DNA of 64,000 nt from Apiosordaria backusii (GCA_030549205.1 JAUKTV010000007.1:1054001-1118000); one strand, 5' to 3'. Shown: positions 1 to 12,268, numbered from the stretch's first letter. Translations and numbers: made by a program. Notes: a model not told the origin generated them from the sequence alone.

Positions 1-634
1 TCCCCCATTCACAATCACAATCACTCGAACACAGCCACCACCACCACCACCGCCGCCACCTCCCGCTGGGCCTGGCCGCGACCCCCTCCCCCTGAGGAAG
101 GTCTTAATGAACTGGGTGAGGCACCGCCGCCGTATGAAACGCCCAGTAAAGAGAAACCTGTGTCAGTGCCAGTGCAGGAGTTAGCTGGGGAAGGGAATGA
201 GGTGGTGGAGGTTGGGGAGGGGAGTACCACAGGTCGATTTGGGGGGGAGATGCCCGCCAGTCAAGGGGTGGAGCTGCAGGAGCTGTACGGCAGTCCTGTT
301 GCTGACCACTACGGGGGGATGGCAACGGTGAGGAGGAGCAACAGTGGGAGGAGCTGGGTGGAGGGGGATGATGCCGAGGAGATTGATACGAGGAGTATCA
401 CCACCACCAACACCACCACCACCACCACAACCACCAGCAGCAGCAGCAGCAGGTCGGAAACGACCAAGGAGGATAAGATTGGGGGGTTTGAGAGTAGTGA
501 CTGTGACAGTGAGGGTGAACGTGACAGTGACAGTGACAGTGACAGTGACAGTGACAGTGACAGTTACAGTGATAGCAGCGAGGAGGAAGAAGAAGAAGAA
601 GGAGATGATGACAACAACAGGGAGGGAAGGAGGA

Positions 635-665
<31 letters not shown>

Positions 666-777
666 TGATCACGTCTATGATCTTGCCGAGGAGGTGGTCA
701 TCACCCAGCCTCCGCCAGCTGTGTTGCGTGATTCTGATAGCGGGAGGCATCAGCAGCAGCAGCCAAAACCTCAGTAG
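1..777 (+). CDS. C-terminal part of a low-complexity, PPPY-containing protein (5' partial)
   Basis: The frame is open from the first base of the window to a TAG at 775-777, giving 258 residues of a C-terminus; the start lies upstream. Around residue 45 there is a motif of the type LNELGEAPPPYE. PPxY motifs bind WW domains of Rsp5/NEDD4-type ubiquitin ligases, and this exact context is common in cytoplasmic tails of fungal single-pass membrane proteins. The rest is low complexity: poly-Thr, a (Ser-Asp)n run encoded by a GTGACA hexamer repeat near 530-572, a poly-Glu block, an AGC-encoded poly-Ser run near 638-666 and a Gln-rich end. No membrane segment or enzyme domain is visible in this part. 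A membrane protein tail is inference from the PPPY context; the family cannot be named without the missing N-terminus. Confidence 0.65.
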
Positions 778-1595
778 TTCGTTTTTGGTTGGTAATGCGC
801 GCGGTTGTAGATAGAATAAGTGGGATGGATGGAGATACCAGGCAGATGGATGGGAGGAAGTAGGTAATGAAGTGGCTGTTGGAGTTTGGAATTTTGAAGA
901 AATGAAAACAAAGCCTGCAATTATTGAGCAACATACCTAATCTGGGCAAAAATACGACATGATCACGGTTTGTTGAAATAATCATCAGTGCAGGACAGAT
1001 ATCAGCCTCATCTTTTCACCCTCATACCCCACAATCACATCCCAAGCGATAATATATACAAATACAATACACCCTCACTCTCTCTCATATTTACTCTTTC
1101 TCGTCCTCTCCTATCTCTTCTCTCTCGGGGGGAATCACAGATACACTGATCTCTCCTTTTTTTCTTGTGCTTCCACTTCCTCCTCAACACCACATAAAAA
1201 TTAATCAATCTCAATAAAAGCCCAAATCATCCTTACAATCATCCATCCATCCATACCAATCCATACCAACCGACAAGAAGAAAGACAAGACTAACGACTG
1301 GTAGTTGCAGCTACAAGAAAAAAACGCAAAACAATGAATGCTAATGCTCCCCTCCTACCCCAACTGAAAAGAAAAAAGATGAAAAAAAAAAAGAAAAAGG
1401 ATGATTGATACAAACTAAGACAACAACCCATTCCTGCCGATCCGGCCCCCCCAAGTTGTGCAAATTCCCATATTCTAATGCAAACAAAAATCGAAAACGA
1501 TAAAAACCTTACCTTTTATATACCCATGCTTCAATGCTTCTGGATACAAGTACTCCGCCTCCCCAACCCAAATTAACAAAAACAATTACCCCCCA
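778..1595. other. Intergenic region between two convergent genes
   Basis: Both neighbours end into this stretch. It is rich in A-runs and pyrimidine tracts (around 1080-1210 and 1370-1400) and has a short ATCC repeat near 1243-1256. I see no coding frame or RNA gene; it probably holds two 3' UTRs. Confidence 0.6.
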
Positions 1596-4500
1596 CTACT
1601 CCTTCTTCTTCTCATTCCCCTTCTTCTCCCCCTCCAACTTCCTCGCCAGCTCCTCCGCCATCTCCTTGGTCTTGACCTGCACCATCCAAGTCTCCAGCCC
1701 CTTCCCATTATCCTTCGCCACCACCACCTTGACCGCCTTAGCCCCCGGCGGTTCAACTTTATACGTCACATTCGGCAGCACCAATTTATTAAGCGCGATA
1801 TGCCCTCTCGGCTCCGCCCGCAGCAGCAACCTCACCGCCCCCGTCGTCTTGTGCCTGAGAAGCTTCAAATTACCAATACCCTGCACTTGCCACCCCTTCT
1901 TTTTGTTATTATCGCCGCCCGAGGAGTCGTTCTCCTCCCCGGTCATGTACTTCATTGCCTTGGCGCGGACTTCATGGATGACGGACTCGTCCTCCTCGCC
2001 CTTGCCGCCGTCGGTTAGCGAGATTTGGTGCTCCTGTGGTGCCTCATCCCCGTCAGCGTTTGTTCCTTGATTGTTACCAGCTTCAGCAGCAGTGGTGGCT
2101 GTAGTAGCAGCAGTATTGCCGCCTGCGGTAGACGACGGCTCAGGGGTTCCAGCCGCCGGCGTCGTCGCCAGGCTTGATGCACCTCCGAATGTGAAAGGGG
2201 TATCTGAGGGGGAAGGGAAAAGATCGAATTAATAAGGATTTGTCGAAGTGTTATCATGAGGGGTGGGTATAATACTCACTTGTACCTGTAGAGGTTCCCC
2301 CACCAGGAGCCAAACTGTTACCAAAGATGGAACCCCCGGCGGGGTTCTGGCCAAAGGAGAACACGGGCCCCGATGAAGGAACGTTTTGCGAAACACTGGC
2401 ATCCGAGGCGCCACCAAAGCTGAAGGGAGGGGCACCGCCTGCACTAGGAGCAGGGGTGCTGCCAAAGGTAAAGGACTGAGTAGCGGCAGGGGCACTGCTG
2501 CCAAAGTTGAAAGATGTTGGGGCGGTTGGGGGGCCGTCCTGGCCCGAAGAGAATGGATTGTTGAACGAAGTGTTGGCCGAGTTGCCACCAGCTGCAAAGC
2601 TGAACGAGGTAGAAGCACCGGCGCCGGCATTTCCAAAGATGGAACCACCCGCTGGCGCCGCAGGTTGCGATGCAGGTGTGGATCCAAAGGTAAACGACTG
2701 CGTAGCCGGGACGGTGGCCTGCGAGCCACCGAAGCTGAACATGGTGCTGGCCGGAGGCGCGGATGGCGCCGGGGTGGGAGCATTGGCAAACAGGCTGGCG
2801 GGGGGCTTTGAGTCTGGCTGGATGGTGCTTCCTCCGAAGAAGGGCTTGGCCTCTGGCGCCGAAGTGGTGCCGAAGAGACTCTTCGTCTCTGTCGCAGTGG
2901 TGCTGCCAAACAGCGGCTTGGTCTCTGGCGCAGGAGTCGTTCCAAACAGCGGTTTGACCTCTGGGGCAGGCGTGGTGCTGCCAAACAAGGGCTTGGTCTC
3001 CGGAGCAGGTGTAGTGCTACCGAACAAGCTCTTGGACTCAGGGGCAGGAGTGGCGCTACCAAACAGGCTCTTGGTCTCTGCAGCTGGCGTCGCGGAGGTG
3101 CTGGCACCGAAAAGAGGTGCGTTAGTAGCAGCAGGCTGTGTGGTGCTTCCAAACAGGCTGGTACCGGTGGAGGGAGCCGTGGTCGAAGCACCGAACAAGC
3201 TCTTGGTCTCGGCCGCAGGGGCCGCCGTGGTGCTCGTACCGAAGAGGCTCTTAGTCTCAGCAGGCTTCGCGGGCTCAGGGGCCGGGGTGGAAGCACTGGA
3301 GCCAAAGAGAGAAGGAGTAGTCGACTTGACATCAGTGCTGCCAAAAACGAACTTCTTCGGCTCTTCGGTGGACGAAGTAGTGGCGGTTGAGGCAGCCGCG
3401 GGGACAGTGCCGAAAAGGCTGCTGGTGGTAGCAGGCTTGGAAGCCTCACCCCCAAACAGAGACGAAGCCGAAGGGGTGCTCGCCGCGGGAACCGCGGGGG
3501 ATTCTTCCTTCTTAGTCTGTCCAAACAAGTTGATGGGCTGAGCAGGCGCGATGTCCTTTTTGTTCTCACCAAACATGTCCGTAGGCTTGAAGGTAGCGAT
3601 TTTGTTATCAGCAGCAACGCTGATAGATTTGCCTCCAAAGGTGAACGAGGTGGGAGCAGTAGTAGGGAGACCAGGTACTGTAGCCGCCTTCTCCTCCTTC
3701 GTGGGCTCGGCCGAGGCAGGGGCGGCGGTGGACGAACCAAATAAGGACGAGCCTGTGCTGGTCGTGGGAGATGGCTTAAATCCACCAAATACAGGAGCGG
3801 CAGCAGATGACGAATCGGCAGGCTTGGGCTGGAAACCCGAGAACAGATTGGCAGTAGGGGCCTTGGGGGTGGTCTCGGAAGCAGGGGAAGACTCTTCAGC
3901 CTTCTTCACAGCACCTCCAAACAAATTGGTCGGTGCAGGACTTTCCTTGGCAGATGTCTCCTCAGGCTTGCTCGATCCGAACAGACTGCCACTAGGCGCA
4001 GCAGGCTTGGGGGCAGTAGACCCGAACAGAGAAGAGCCTGCAGCTGGGGCTGGAGCCGAAAACTTGATCGGGGTGTTCGCATTCCAGGTCTGATTGGCAG
4101 GGGCAGCGGGAGCAGGTTTCGGCACAGGGGCAGCCTGTTCCTTGACTGGGCTGACGGTTCTCTCCAGTTCGGCCGGCGTAGGGAACAATGATCCGTCATG
4201 GGTATCGAGCTTCCGAACTGGCTTGCCATCAGCTCCACGTGTAATTCTCTCAAACAAGCTGCGGCCCTGGCTGAAACTCTCACCAGCATCCGACGAAGAG
4301 CCCGAAGTGCCGTTAACCGTCGCCTTCTTGCCACTGGAAGATCCCTCGCCGCTGGAAGTCTGTTCCTCGGATCCGCTAGCCTCCTCGGTGTCTTCATCCT
4401 CAGCCTCGGAGCCAGAGTCACTATCTTCATCAGCACCTTCATTACCACTGTTCTTGCTCGCGTCAGACAGATGGCCAAAAATGTTGGACGATGCAGTGGG

Positions 4501-5817
4501 CTTCGGAGTAGAGGCAAACAATCCATTAGGCTTCGCTGTTGTGCTGGAACCAAACAGGCTGCTTGTCGATGAGGCCTTGAGGGCCTTGACAGGAGTGTTG
4601 TTCGCGACGCTCTCAAAGAGAGACTTGGTGGCCGAAGGAGCCTTGGAAGGGAGGGGACCTGGTTTCTGCAGCTTGGCAGGCTGGCTACTCTCCTCGGGTT
4701 CCTCGTCAGCCTTGCGCTTGTTCTTCGCAGAGATTTCGGGCGCACGAGTGCGCTTGTTGGCGCTCGATACAGGCCCTGAAAGGGCAACGGAGTGAGGGGT
4801 CAGCTCGACGGATGCCTTGCGTTTCGCTCCGCCGTTCGTTCTGGGCGCCGTCTCTTCTTCTTCGTCATCGGAATCGGGGATGTTGTGCTTCTCCTTCCAT
4901 TCCTTTTTGACAGCCTCGGAGGCGCGCACCGTCTTGAACTCGTAAAGGCCATATCGTAGCATGATCAAGCTTCGGCTCTTCTCGTACTCCTTTGCAAAGT
5001 TCAAGACATTAATCTTCCAGTCTTTCTTGGTAAAAACCTCGTCAGCGGCATACTTCAACCGTCGCAAGTCGAGGATGCAAAAGAACTGGCGTCTCTGCTG
5101 CTCGTCAAGATCGGGGGGGCAGTAGTGCGCCAGGAACTCGTCGGCATAGACTGATCCGGTTCGGTTGAGCTCACTAGGCACCTCCTTAGCCAGCATTTCT
5201 CCAGTAAGATGACGCGGTGGGGACTGAATCCTCATCTTGAAGAGATCACCGGAGGTGGATGGTTGAGGCAGGGCGCGCCCATTAAGCTCGGCGGTAGCGG
5301 CCCGTTTGGCCCTGCCGGGGGTGATTGGCGGGAAGCTCTGGTTGAGGGAGATCGGCCCTCTTGGTGATGAGTAGTTGGGAAGGCCAGGGCGCGAGGAGAT
5401 GGCTGTGGAACGGAAGACGTTGGTTCGGGTAGAGCTCTGGCCTGTGAAGTTGGTATTCGGGCGCGACACTATGGCTGTGGAAAGCGAGGAAGGGGGTTTG
5501 TTGGGATTGTCGCCAGGCATCCGTCTCGGGGTTCCGATCGTGACGGTACGGGTGAGATCTGATGCTGTGAAGCTATGGGAGAGCTTGCTTGATGGGCCAT
5601 GAGGGCGGCCGATGATCTTGCGCGTAGCCATCTGGGAGTCGGAAGCGCGCTTTGCTGGGCTCTCAGGCGCAGACGCGCTGGTAGCGGGACGTGGCAGTGA
5701 TGGTGCGGCGTCCTTCATGGTGGCATCTTTCTTGGATTCCTGCTCACTTGGGGTAGTAGACCGCTGGAAGAGGGCTCCGAGGCCGAAGATGCTTCGTTTT
5801 TTGGTGGAGGGCTCCAT
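1596..5817 (-). CDS. nup2: FG-repeat nucleoporin with C-terminal RanBP1 domain (Nup2-like)
   Basis: Two exons, 5817-2280 and 2203-1596, join in frame across a 76-nt intron (GTGAGT donor, CAG acceptor) to give 1381 aa. I chose the ATG at 5817 because MEPSTKKRSIFGLGALF begins the conserved-looking N-terminus; the frame stays open 38 codons further up with no coding character. Residues ~1-200 are basic and Ser/Thr-rich, ~230-340 form a folded-looking helical segment (FFCILDLRRLKYAADEV), and ~400-1200 are FG repeats (SLFG, PLFG, NLFG, TFGG), including a tandem run of about 13-residue PAPETKPLFGSTT units. The second exon supplies a RanBP1-type domain (GWQVQGIGNLKLLRHK ... GLETWMVQVKTKEMAEELA). Nup2/Nup50 proteins bind Ran-GTP and importin alpha on the nuclear basket. 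The protein is much longer than yeast Nup2 (about 720 aa), as in some other Sordariomycetes. The family is secure; the exact orthologue name is less so. Confidence 0.9.
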
Positions 5818-7153
5818 GATTGCGAGTCGCTCGTGTGGCAGGTGCTGAGCTTCGATGCAATCGGGGAGAGGCCAAAAGGTCGCTAGATAATAATGACTAT
5901 TACCTAGACAACAATGGCCGGGACGAGACAAAAGAGTCTCTTGTCCAGATCGCGGGTCCCGGGTTGGGGTTGCGTCGCGTGTCTGGTCGCGTCCTTGGTG
6001 GATTTTGGTGAAGAGGCTTTTCGGGCCTTGTTGGGGTTGACGTGATGTGCGCGAAGTTGCGCTGCAGGTTGCGACTGTTGGCGTGGGTAGGGTTGTTTAC
6101 CACACGCTTTCTATCAGGCAAACAGGAGATAGAAGACAGATGCCGATAGGAAAGCAGAGTTCCAGGAGAGGTTCCAGGATAGGGTGGTCCTGTCGAAACA
6201 GGCAGACGATGCCAAATTGCCTTGGTCAACAGGAAAAAAATCCTTGCAGAACTCCCCAAAAAGCAGCGGCACGGGAGCAAGCCTGGAGAAGGGCGGCTAG
6301 CAGGCTGGGGTATTCACGCACGGACCATCTCTCTCCTAACCGATCGATGACTTCTGGCGCCTTCTTTAGGCGGCGGATGTTACCGAAGCCAACCATTTTG
6401 TACTCTTTGTGAGACGTGCAGAAAATGCAGCTGCAGTATTTTTCACTTTTGGCGCGGAGCCCGATGTTTTATTCTTGACCTTGTCTTCATTTGGCTATTG
6501 TTAGGAAGCCATCAGAAGGAATAGTAGTGTAATGGCCTGATCAGGGCCTGTGTCGAGTCTGTTAAGACCATTCATTCATCGTCAGGTCTTGTCTCTGCCA
6601 GTGAAAAGGGGTTGCTGTGGCCATGACACCTTGATGAGAGATGAGAGAGGCACAGCGTGCTCACCTGATGAGGGTGTGTTCTTGAGCCAATCATTTTGGT
6701 GCTGTGAGTGTTGCGAGTGCTGCAGAGGCACCAGAGTCTTTAGTTGATCACTGAAAGCTGTGTCCTCTGTGAATGCACAACATAATTACTAGTACTATTC
6801 TCCAGTTTCCTGAGCCATATAATTCAGGGACGGTATATCGGACCCAAGGAAGCGGTTCGGCCAATAGTGTGCAGAGTCTCAAATGGAGCAGACTCAATCC
6901 TCAATGCCAGCATCACCAGCCTTGGCTGCTTTACAACAATGCACCAAGAGCTCATCAAAAAAAAGAACTAACAGAAAAAGAAAAGCATTCCAATGCAATT
7001 GAAAACCCTCTTCTACACAGAGCTCTGTCCCCTCAATCCAACTCAAGAGGAACAGGTGGTATAATACTAATACAGTCCCAGCACATGGTCATCCGCATCA
7101 TTAAATCTGACAAGCCCCTCTAAACTCCTAACAAACAAAACCTCACAATATAT
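5818..7153. other. Intergenic region, nucleoporin promoter side to SCP2 3' side
   Basis: About 1.3 kb between the start of the nucleoporin gene and the end of the SCP2 gene, both on the minus strand. Short frames here show no family features. It should contain the nucleoporin promoter and 5' UTR, but I see no clear TATA element or RNA gene. Confidence 0.5.
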
Positions 7154-7688
7154 TTAGAGCTTAGCCTTGGTCTGGGCCTTCTTGAGGATGGGGTCGAGCT
7201 TGGTGGCCTTCATGACATCACCCTTGATCTTGAGCTTGCCAGACATGAATAGTCTCTGGGCGTTGGCCTTGCCGGCGACGAGGGCGCCAAAGTCGGCATC
7301 GGAGAGGGAGAGGGTGACTATTAGGTGCACATGTCAGTAGAGCTTCAATTTTATGCCAAGAGTAAATAAACATACCAGTGGGCTTCTCACCGAGGCCCTT
7401 GCCAACGGCGCCCTTGTTCTTGAGGTCAATGTGCCACTCGTCGGTCTCGCCAGCCTTGTTCTTGAGGACAAAGGCAAAGACAGCGTTGCCAGCCTTGATG
7501 GCCTCCTTGCGGTCGGCGTCGCTGGCGCTGATGGCCTGGTTGATGGCGTCAAAGGCGGCCGAGGAGGGGAACTTGTCTGTTTGCAAGATCAATGTTGTCA
7601 GTAACTTGTTCTTGAGAAGCATGTGATCTGGGGTTCCGCGATGTCGGGTAGCGCGGGAGCGTGGATGCGTACCGTTGGCGAGAGACAT
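7154..7688 (-). CDS. SCP2-domain sterol/lipid carrier protein, peroxisomal
   Basis: Three exons (7688-7673, 7576-7376, 7317-7154) join in frame to 126 aa. Both introns have canonical ends (GTACGC...CAG, GTATGT...TAG). The protein begins MSLANDKFPSSAAFDAI and carries one complete SCP2 domain: the strand/helix pattern FAFVLKNKAGETDEWHIDLK, then VTLSLSDADFGALVAGKANAQRLFMSGKLKIKGD. It ends in AKL, a canonical peroxisomal targeting signal type 1 variant. SCP2 proteins of this size (like yeast-type POX18) bind fatty acyl-CoA or sterols in a hydrophobic tunnel and serve peroxisomal lipid metabolism. The first exon encodes only five full codons, so simple ORF calling misses the start. The family assignment is firm; the ligand is not known from sequence. 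Confidence 0.92.
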
Positions 7689-8524
7689 GATTGCGGTTTG
7701 GAGAGTTGGTTACTCGGTGTAAAGATGTGGACGTTGGATGTTGAATTGGATGAAGGATTGAAGGATGGACGGCAAACAGTAAGACACAAAAAATCCCGGG
7801 GAGATACCGTTTATAGTTGTCGGTCTTCGGCGCACTTCCTAGTCGTGTCCGAATGCGATGACGCTGTTACATGTGAACTCTGGGACCTCGGCGCATCCTT
7901 TCAGGTCCAAGCCTCTTGCGCCCACGAGCCATGTGGCCCAAACGGGAATGGACCCACCAGTCTATGTAGCTTACCCCACACGGGGACCATTTCGTGATCT
8001 TGGGCTCTGTTTCTTTCTCACCTTCACCAGTCATTAGCGCGATGGCTTCAGCATTGCTGCTTGAATCCATCCCGCGGTTAGGAAACCGTCTATTTACCGA
8101 GCCCGTTTCTCAAGGCTTGTGCCTGGTGTGAGCAGCTTTGCCTCAAGTCAACAAGACACCGGTAGGTCAAACGTTCTGGCGCTTTAGCGGACCGTTGCCA
8201 ACGGTTTTTGACTGTCTCTTTCAGGGACATGGCTTGACTTGACCAACATGCCCTGGGTTTTCCGAGCAAGAATATCGCCGATCTGTATTTTTTTACACCT
8301 CACCCTTCTGCCGGTCGATTTTTCATGTGTTTGGTCTAGGTATGCCGTGCCTTATATACATATATAAGCCTGCCAATGAGCGTTGTCTATCATCAAGAAC
8401 CCTAGTCTATTGTAGTCAATCTTCACTATCATATGTCTCCAAACTATGACAATCGCCCGCCTTACAATAACCCAAGTAGTATAAATCTCCAATACCAACC
8501 TAATTTCCATCACTCCCAAAGATA
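7689..8524. other. Intergenic region upstream of the SCP2 gene
   Basis: Holds the SCP2 promoter and the 3' flank of the GH55 remnant. A TA-rich stretch (TTATATACATATATAA) lies near 8350-8367. No coding frame or RNA gene is supported. Confidence 0.5.
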
Positions 8525-10711
8525 TCACATCAAAACCCAAAACGCAAACACCCCCGCAACACCCAACGCCACCCCTCCAACCGTGACTTTCCTCCCCCCA
8601 GAATCATCACCACCACCACCTCCTCCCCCTCCCTCCCCATCATTCCCCGAGACCACAAAATACGCAGCCAACAAACCCCCCCACCCCCCAGGCACATCAC
8701 TCGCTCTGACCAAACTCACCTGCCCTGTATCCCCCATCACCAGCTCTATAAACCAAATTCTCCACACTTTTAACACCCATCGAAAACCAACTCACCCTTT
8801 CACCATCCCTAATATAAACCATATTATTCTGGCATATCCCCCCCGTATCCAAACACCGCGGATCCTCCCAGAAGTTATCATCCATCCCATTAAAAAAACC
8901 CACAGCGCCGAGCCGTGTATCAACACATCTCTCACCCCAGAGAGATAACCCCCCCAAGAGCGGTAGCACCTATCATCCTCCCCCCTCCCTTGCTTCTCAC
9001 AATGACTCCAATCCAGCCCTCCTATACTCCCCTCCCCCTCCTTGTACCAAGGCCCAGGAGCCCTCACTGCCGTCCCCACCCTCTGCCAGTAGGAACTCTC
9101 CGTTTGCTGTCCTACTATCAAGATATTACTCACGTTATAAAAACCGTATTGATACAACGAGCAGTGTTCAAACGACGTCCCTATCAGTGCCACCGGTCCG
9201 GAGTTATTTGACAACGTCAATCCCCGCCCAACAGCGATATTTTGCGCGGGGGTGTTGGGGACGACGACGTCTAATGCGTGGTCGGCTGCCCAGCCCCAGA
9301 CGTCTTCGAGGTAGATGTTGCCTGCGTTTTCGGTAATGTGCATGAGTGTGTGCGCTGCCATGCAATTTGACGGGTTGGGGCTGTGGCAGGTGGTGGTGAT
9401 GGGGGTGTCGATGGTGCCGCCTGCTCTTAAGACGACTGACCATAGGGAGACGGAGGGATGGGATATTTGTAAGAGGGTTGCGCCGGGGGAGATTTCGCGG
9501 ACGGAGAGGGGGATGTTGGATATTTCCACTGTACCGGACAACACGCGGGGGTTGGAAAGGGGGGTGACGTGGACAACGGGCTGAGGGGAGGAAGGGTTGG
9601 GAAAATGGGGACCGGTGCCGGAGATGGTGGAGAGGACTTTCCCTACTATTCTGGTGTTGGGGGGGATGGTGATGGTGGAACGGGTGAGGTAGATCCCTTG
9701 GGGGAAGAAGACTATTTTGTTACATTCTCTGGAGGCTTTGGCGAGGATGGCGTTTATCGACGGGCCGTCGTCGTGGGTGTTATCCCCGTGGACTGGATGG
9801 GAAGGGTCAGATTTGATATTGATTATTTGGGAGAGTGAGGAGTTGGTGTATTGCGGGAGAGGCTTAGTCAGGTAAGTGCCCTCAGAAGTAAGAAGAGAAG
9901 CAGGACGGGAGACGGATAGGGTTTGCCTTGTTGAGGGCCGTCAGGGGGTCTAATGATAGATCATATCAGTTGATATCTGGGGTAGCAAAAGATAAACGGA
10001 AACACGTACGTGTTGCCCATAACCCACACGCTCCCCCTTCACATTCCCCCGTAGCAACACCTCCCCTTCACAGTCCTGACAGCAACACTCTCCCCTCCCC
10101 CAACCTCAACCCCCCCTTATCAATCCCCATCGTATCAACCACCACATCCCCCACCAAAACATAAAAACCCTTATCCGCCCTCCCCTCCCTGATAAGTATC
10201 AAACCCCATCACCACCGGCCCCATCCCCAAAGTGGATCACCTTTTAGTATTGTCTCCCCAAACACCACAGGGGAACCAATCAGATACGTCGACACCAAAA
10301 TCTGGATCGGACCGGTGGTGAGATACCTCCCCGGGGCGAGGGAGGGAGATGTACGCTGGCAGGGAAAACGGTCACGGTGTTTCTATTCGGAAATTTCCCT
10401 GCTGTTATGGCGTTGTTGATTGCTTCTGAGGAGGAAGAGTTGGTGCCGGTTGGGTCTGCCCCGAAAGAGACAACATTGCGGTACTAGGAGTAGTTTGGGT
10501 TGGAGGGGGCGTAATGGATGGTGCCGTTGCGGGAGAGGGAGGGGGAGTGGAGCATTATTCTGAGGGGGGGACGGGGGGGTCTGGAGGGGGGCAGTCTTGT
10601 CTTGGGGAGATGGAGTATTGATGGGTAGCTAGTATCAGGGGCGAGAACGGAGGATGGAGAGGTGAGGATTAGGAAAGTTGTTACTGAGGGAAACGTGGGG
10701 GGAGGTCTCAT
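8525..10711 (-). pseudogene. Decayed GH55 exo-beta-1,3-glucanase
   Basis: Read on the minus strand, pieces of a two-part right-handed beta-helix GH55 glucanase appear in order but not in one frame. The N-terminus at 10711 begins with a signal-like segment (TTFLILTSPSSVLA). The first helix domain follows (YRNVVSFGADPTGTNSSSSE), preceded by an in-frame TAG at 10486-10484. The second domain starts near 9838 (DDGPSINAILAKA, IVFFPQGIYLTRSTITIPP) and runs to GTSFEHCSLYQYGFYNV and ESSYWQR. A frameshift in a seven-T run near 8893-8899 then separates ALWVF from FFNGMDDNFWEDPR, and another shift near 8720-8740 precedes DVPGGWGGLLAAYF and a C-terminal hydrophobic segment resembling a GPI signal. Family members run to about 750-800 aa; here the region between the domains is too short, so sequence is also missing. 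GH55 enzymes degrade fungal or algal beta-1,3-glucan outside the cell. Some shifts could be base-calling errors, but the TAG and the deletion indicate genuine decay. Confidence 0.8.
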
Positions 10712-11110
10712 TTTTCACTCCTCATTCTAAACCCCTCCCTCAGCGAGATCAAGGAAGGTAATGGCTGCTGCAGTTGATGGGAATCACTGTCATCTGCGAG
10801 TTCGGAGTGTTACTCAAGGCCACATCGAGGTGTAACAAAACAGCATTCAAAGTTGAAACTGATATCGAATGAAAATTACGGTATCGACAAGTTTGGTTAA
10901 GAATCACATTTTCATTGTAAACTTATCCCCGCTTGTGAGACCGGTGTCAGCATCTAACCTAATCAACGACCTTACCAGGTAGGTAATCCCTCTGCATGAT
11001 GTTGTGGTGTGGTGGGCAAAAAGATGGATGGTCGCCACCAATGTCAGCGCAGTGAGCCGTTTCCCACGTTCAGCATAACAGCATTGATCGGTCACGTGAA
11101 TATCAATCAA
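10712..11110. other. Intergenic region before the tRNA gene
   Basis: About 400 bp with no supported gene; it lies upstream of both the GH55 remnant and the tRNA. Confidence 0.5.
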
Positions 11111-11192
11111 GGCGTGGTGGCAGAGTGGTCTAATGCGCAAGACTAGAAATCTTGTTCCTTCGGGAGCGTCTGTTCGAATCAGGCCCACGTCG
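11111..11192 (+). tRNA. tRNA-Ser (anticodon AGA)
   Basis: The 82-nt sequence folds as a class II tRNA. The acceptor stem GGCGTGG pairs with CCACGTC, with a G-U pair at position 2, and is followed by discriminator G. The anticodon stem CAAGA/TCTTG (11138-11154) encloses the loop CTAGAAA, with anticodon AGA at 11145-11147. A variable arm with the stem-loop TCCTTCGGGA follows, then a T arm GTCTG-TTCGAAT-CAGGC. The long variable arm and G discriminator fit serine. There is no intron. It reads UCU codons, and other UCN codons by inosine at position 34. Confidence 0.93.
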
Positions 11193-11198
11193 GATTAC

Positions 11199-11216
11199 TT
11201 TTTCCTGGATTTTTTT
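11199..11216 (+). terminator. RNA polymerase III terminator of the tRNA-Ser gene
   Basis: A five-T run (11199-11203) and a seven-T run (11210-11216) start 7 bases after the tRNA 3' end, the usual Pol III termination signal. Confidence 0.75.
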
Positions 11217-12268
11217 GCCACCCAATCCATTTTGGCCTTTTGTTTCTCTTTGATGATTTGCTTTTTTGTAATGGAAATGAGAGATCAATGATGAGAACTG
11301 GTCTGTAGGTATTAGCAGCAACAGATTCGGCCATGAAGTTGATGTCAAGTTAAAGTTCATAGCCACACCCAACAATCAAAACATAACCGTCTCGCCTTGC
11401 ATACCGTTGAACGTTGTGCCAACGCCCAATTATCTGAACTGACGGACTCGGGCCGTGCCCATAATGATTTCTCTGGTAACGCAAGATGCAATGCCGGAAA
11501 CAAATATCGGGGAATAAACGGTTGCCAGCCGACACTAGCGGAATATACCCGAAGACTGACCTCGAGGTTGATGCGTCAGCTTCCATGATGGCGATTCTCA
11601 ACAAAGCTATCTGTCAAGCCAAGGCATTGCTCACCCAAAGATAACTTCATCTTGCTCCGTATCGCCAAATCGGTCAAGAGCCTCGGTTTCCATCCAGTTT
11701 GCGGGGAAGCTGGTCCTTGCAAAACGCGGGGAGGGGGTCTTCCCCAACCTGCCATCCTCCTTCTCCAACAAAAGGCGACCAATCAAAGTATCAACAATTT
11801 TCCTGGTCCGCCCCCTTGGCAACACCTTCCAGCATGTTGAAGCTCCAAGCTCCTGTTCCCCAGATTTGGACCCCCACCTGTAGGGGAGCTCCTCAGCTCG
11901 TCCCTTCCTCGACTATGAGAGTCATGGAAACAAGACGGATTTCGGGCGAACCGGCGACCCTTCTTTAGTCCACCGTCCGTCTGAACCAGAGACCAGAGTT
12001 GGGGTTGTTTAGGGGCCTCGACAAACGTGTTCCGTGGCGCCCCGTTTATCCCAACGGGCAGATCTTTCCCCTTCCTTAATAAAGCCCAGCCGCTCCCCTA
12101 TCAAAGTTACACAACCCCTTCAGACTGCTTCGATAACATTGCGAGGACATATTGTGCACCTTTTTGGCAGGTATATCTTGGCCTGTCTGCTCTCCCTCCA
12201 TCTCACACACCGTTCCCTCATCTTCACACACAAGCTGCGCCTCCATAGATCACCAACAATCCGCGACA
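11217..12268. other. Intergenic region / promoter of the acyl-CoA ligase gene
   Basis: About 1 kb without a supported gene. The last 250 bases before the ATG at 12269 are pyrimidine-rich, as is usual for fungal promoters and 5' UTRs. Confidence 0.5.

Noticed and set aside
2229..3788. 519-codon minus-strand open frame overlapping the nucleoporin
   Set aside because: It is the +1 shadow of the FG-repeat exon: Leu/Arg/Pro-rich, no domain, and explained by the repetitive composition of the real frame.
8525..10711. RIP as the cause of GH55 decay
   Set aside because: The region is not AT- or TpA-enriched; lesions are indels, one stop and a deletion, unlike the TA-saturated transposon.
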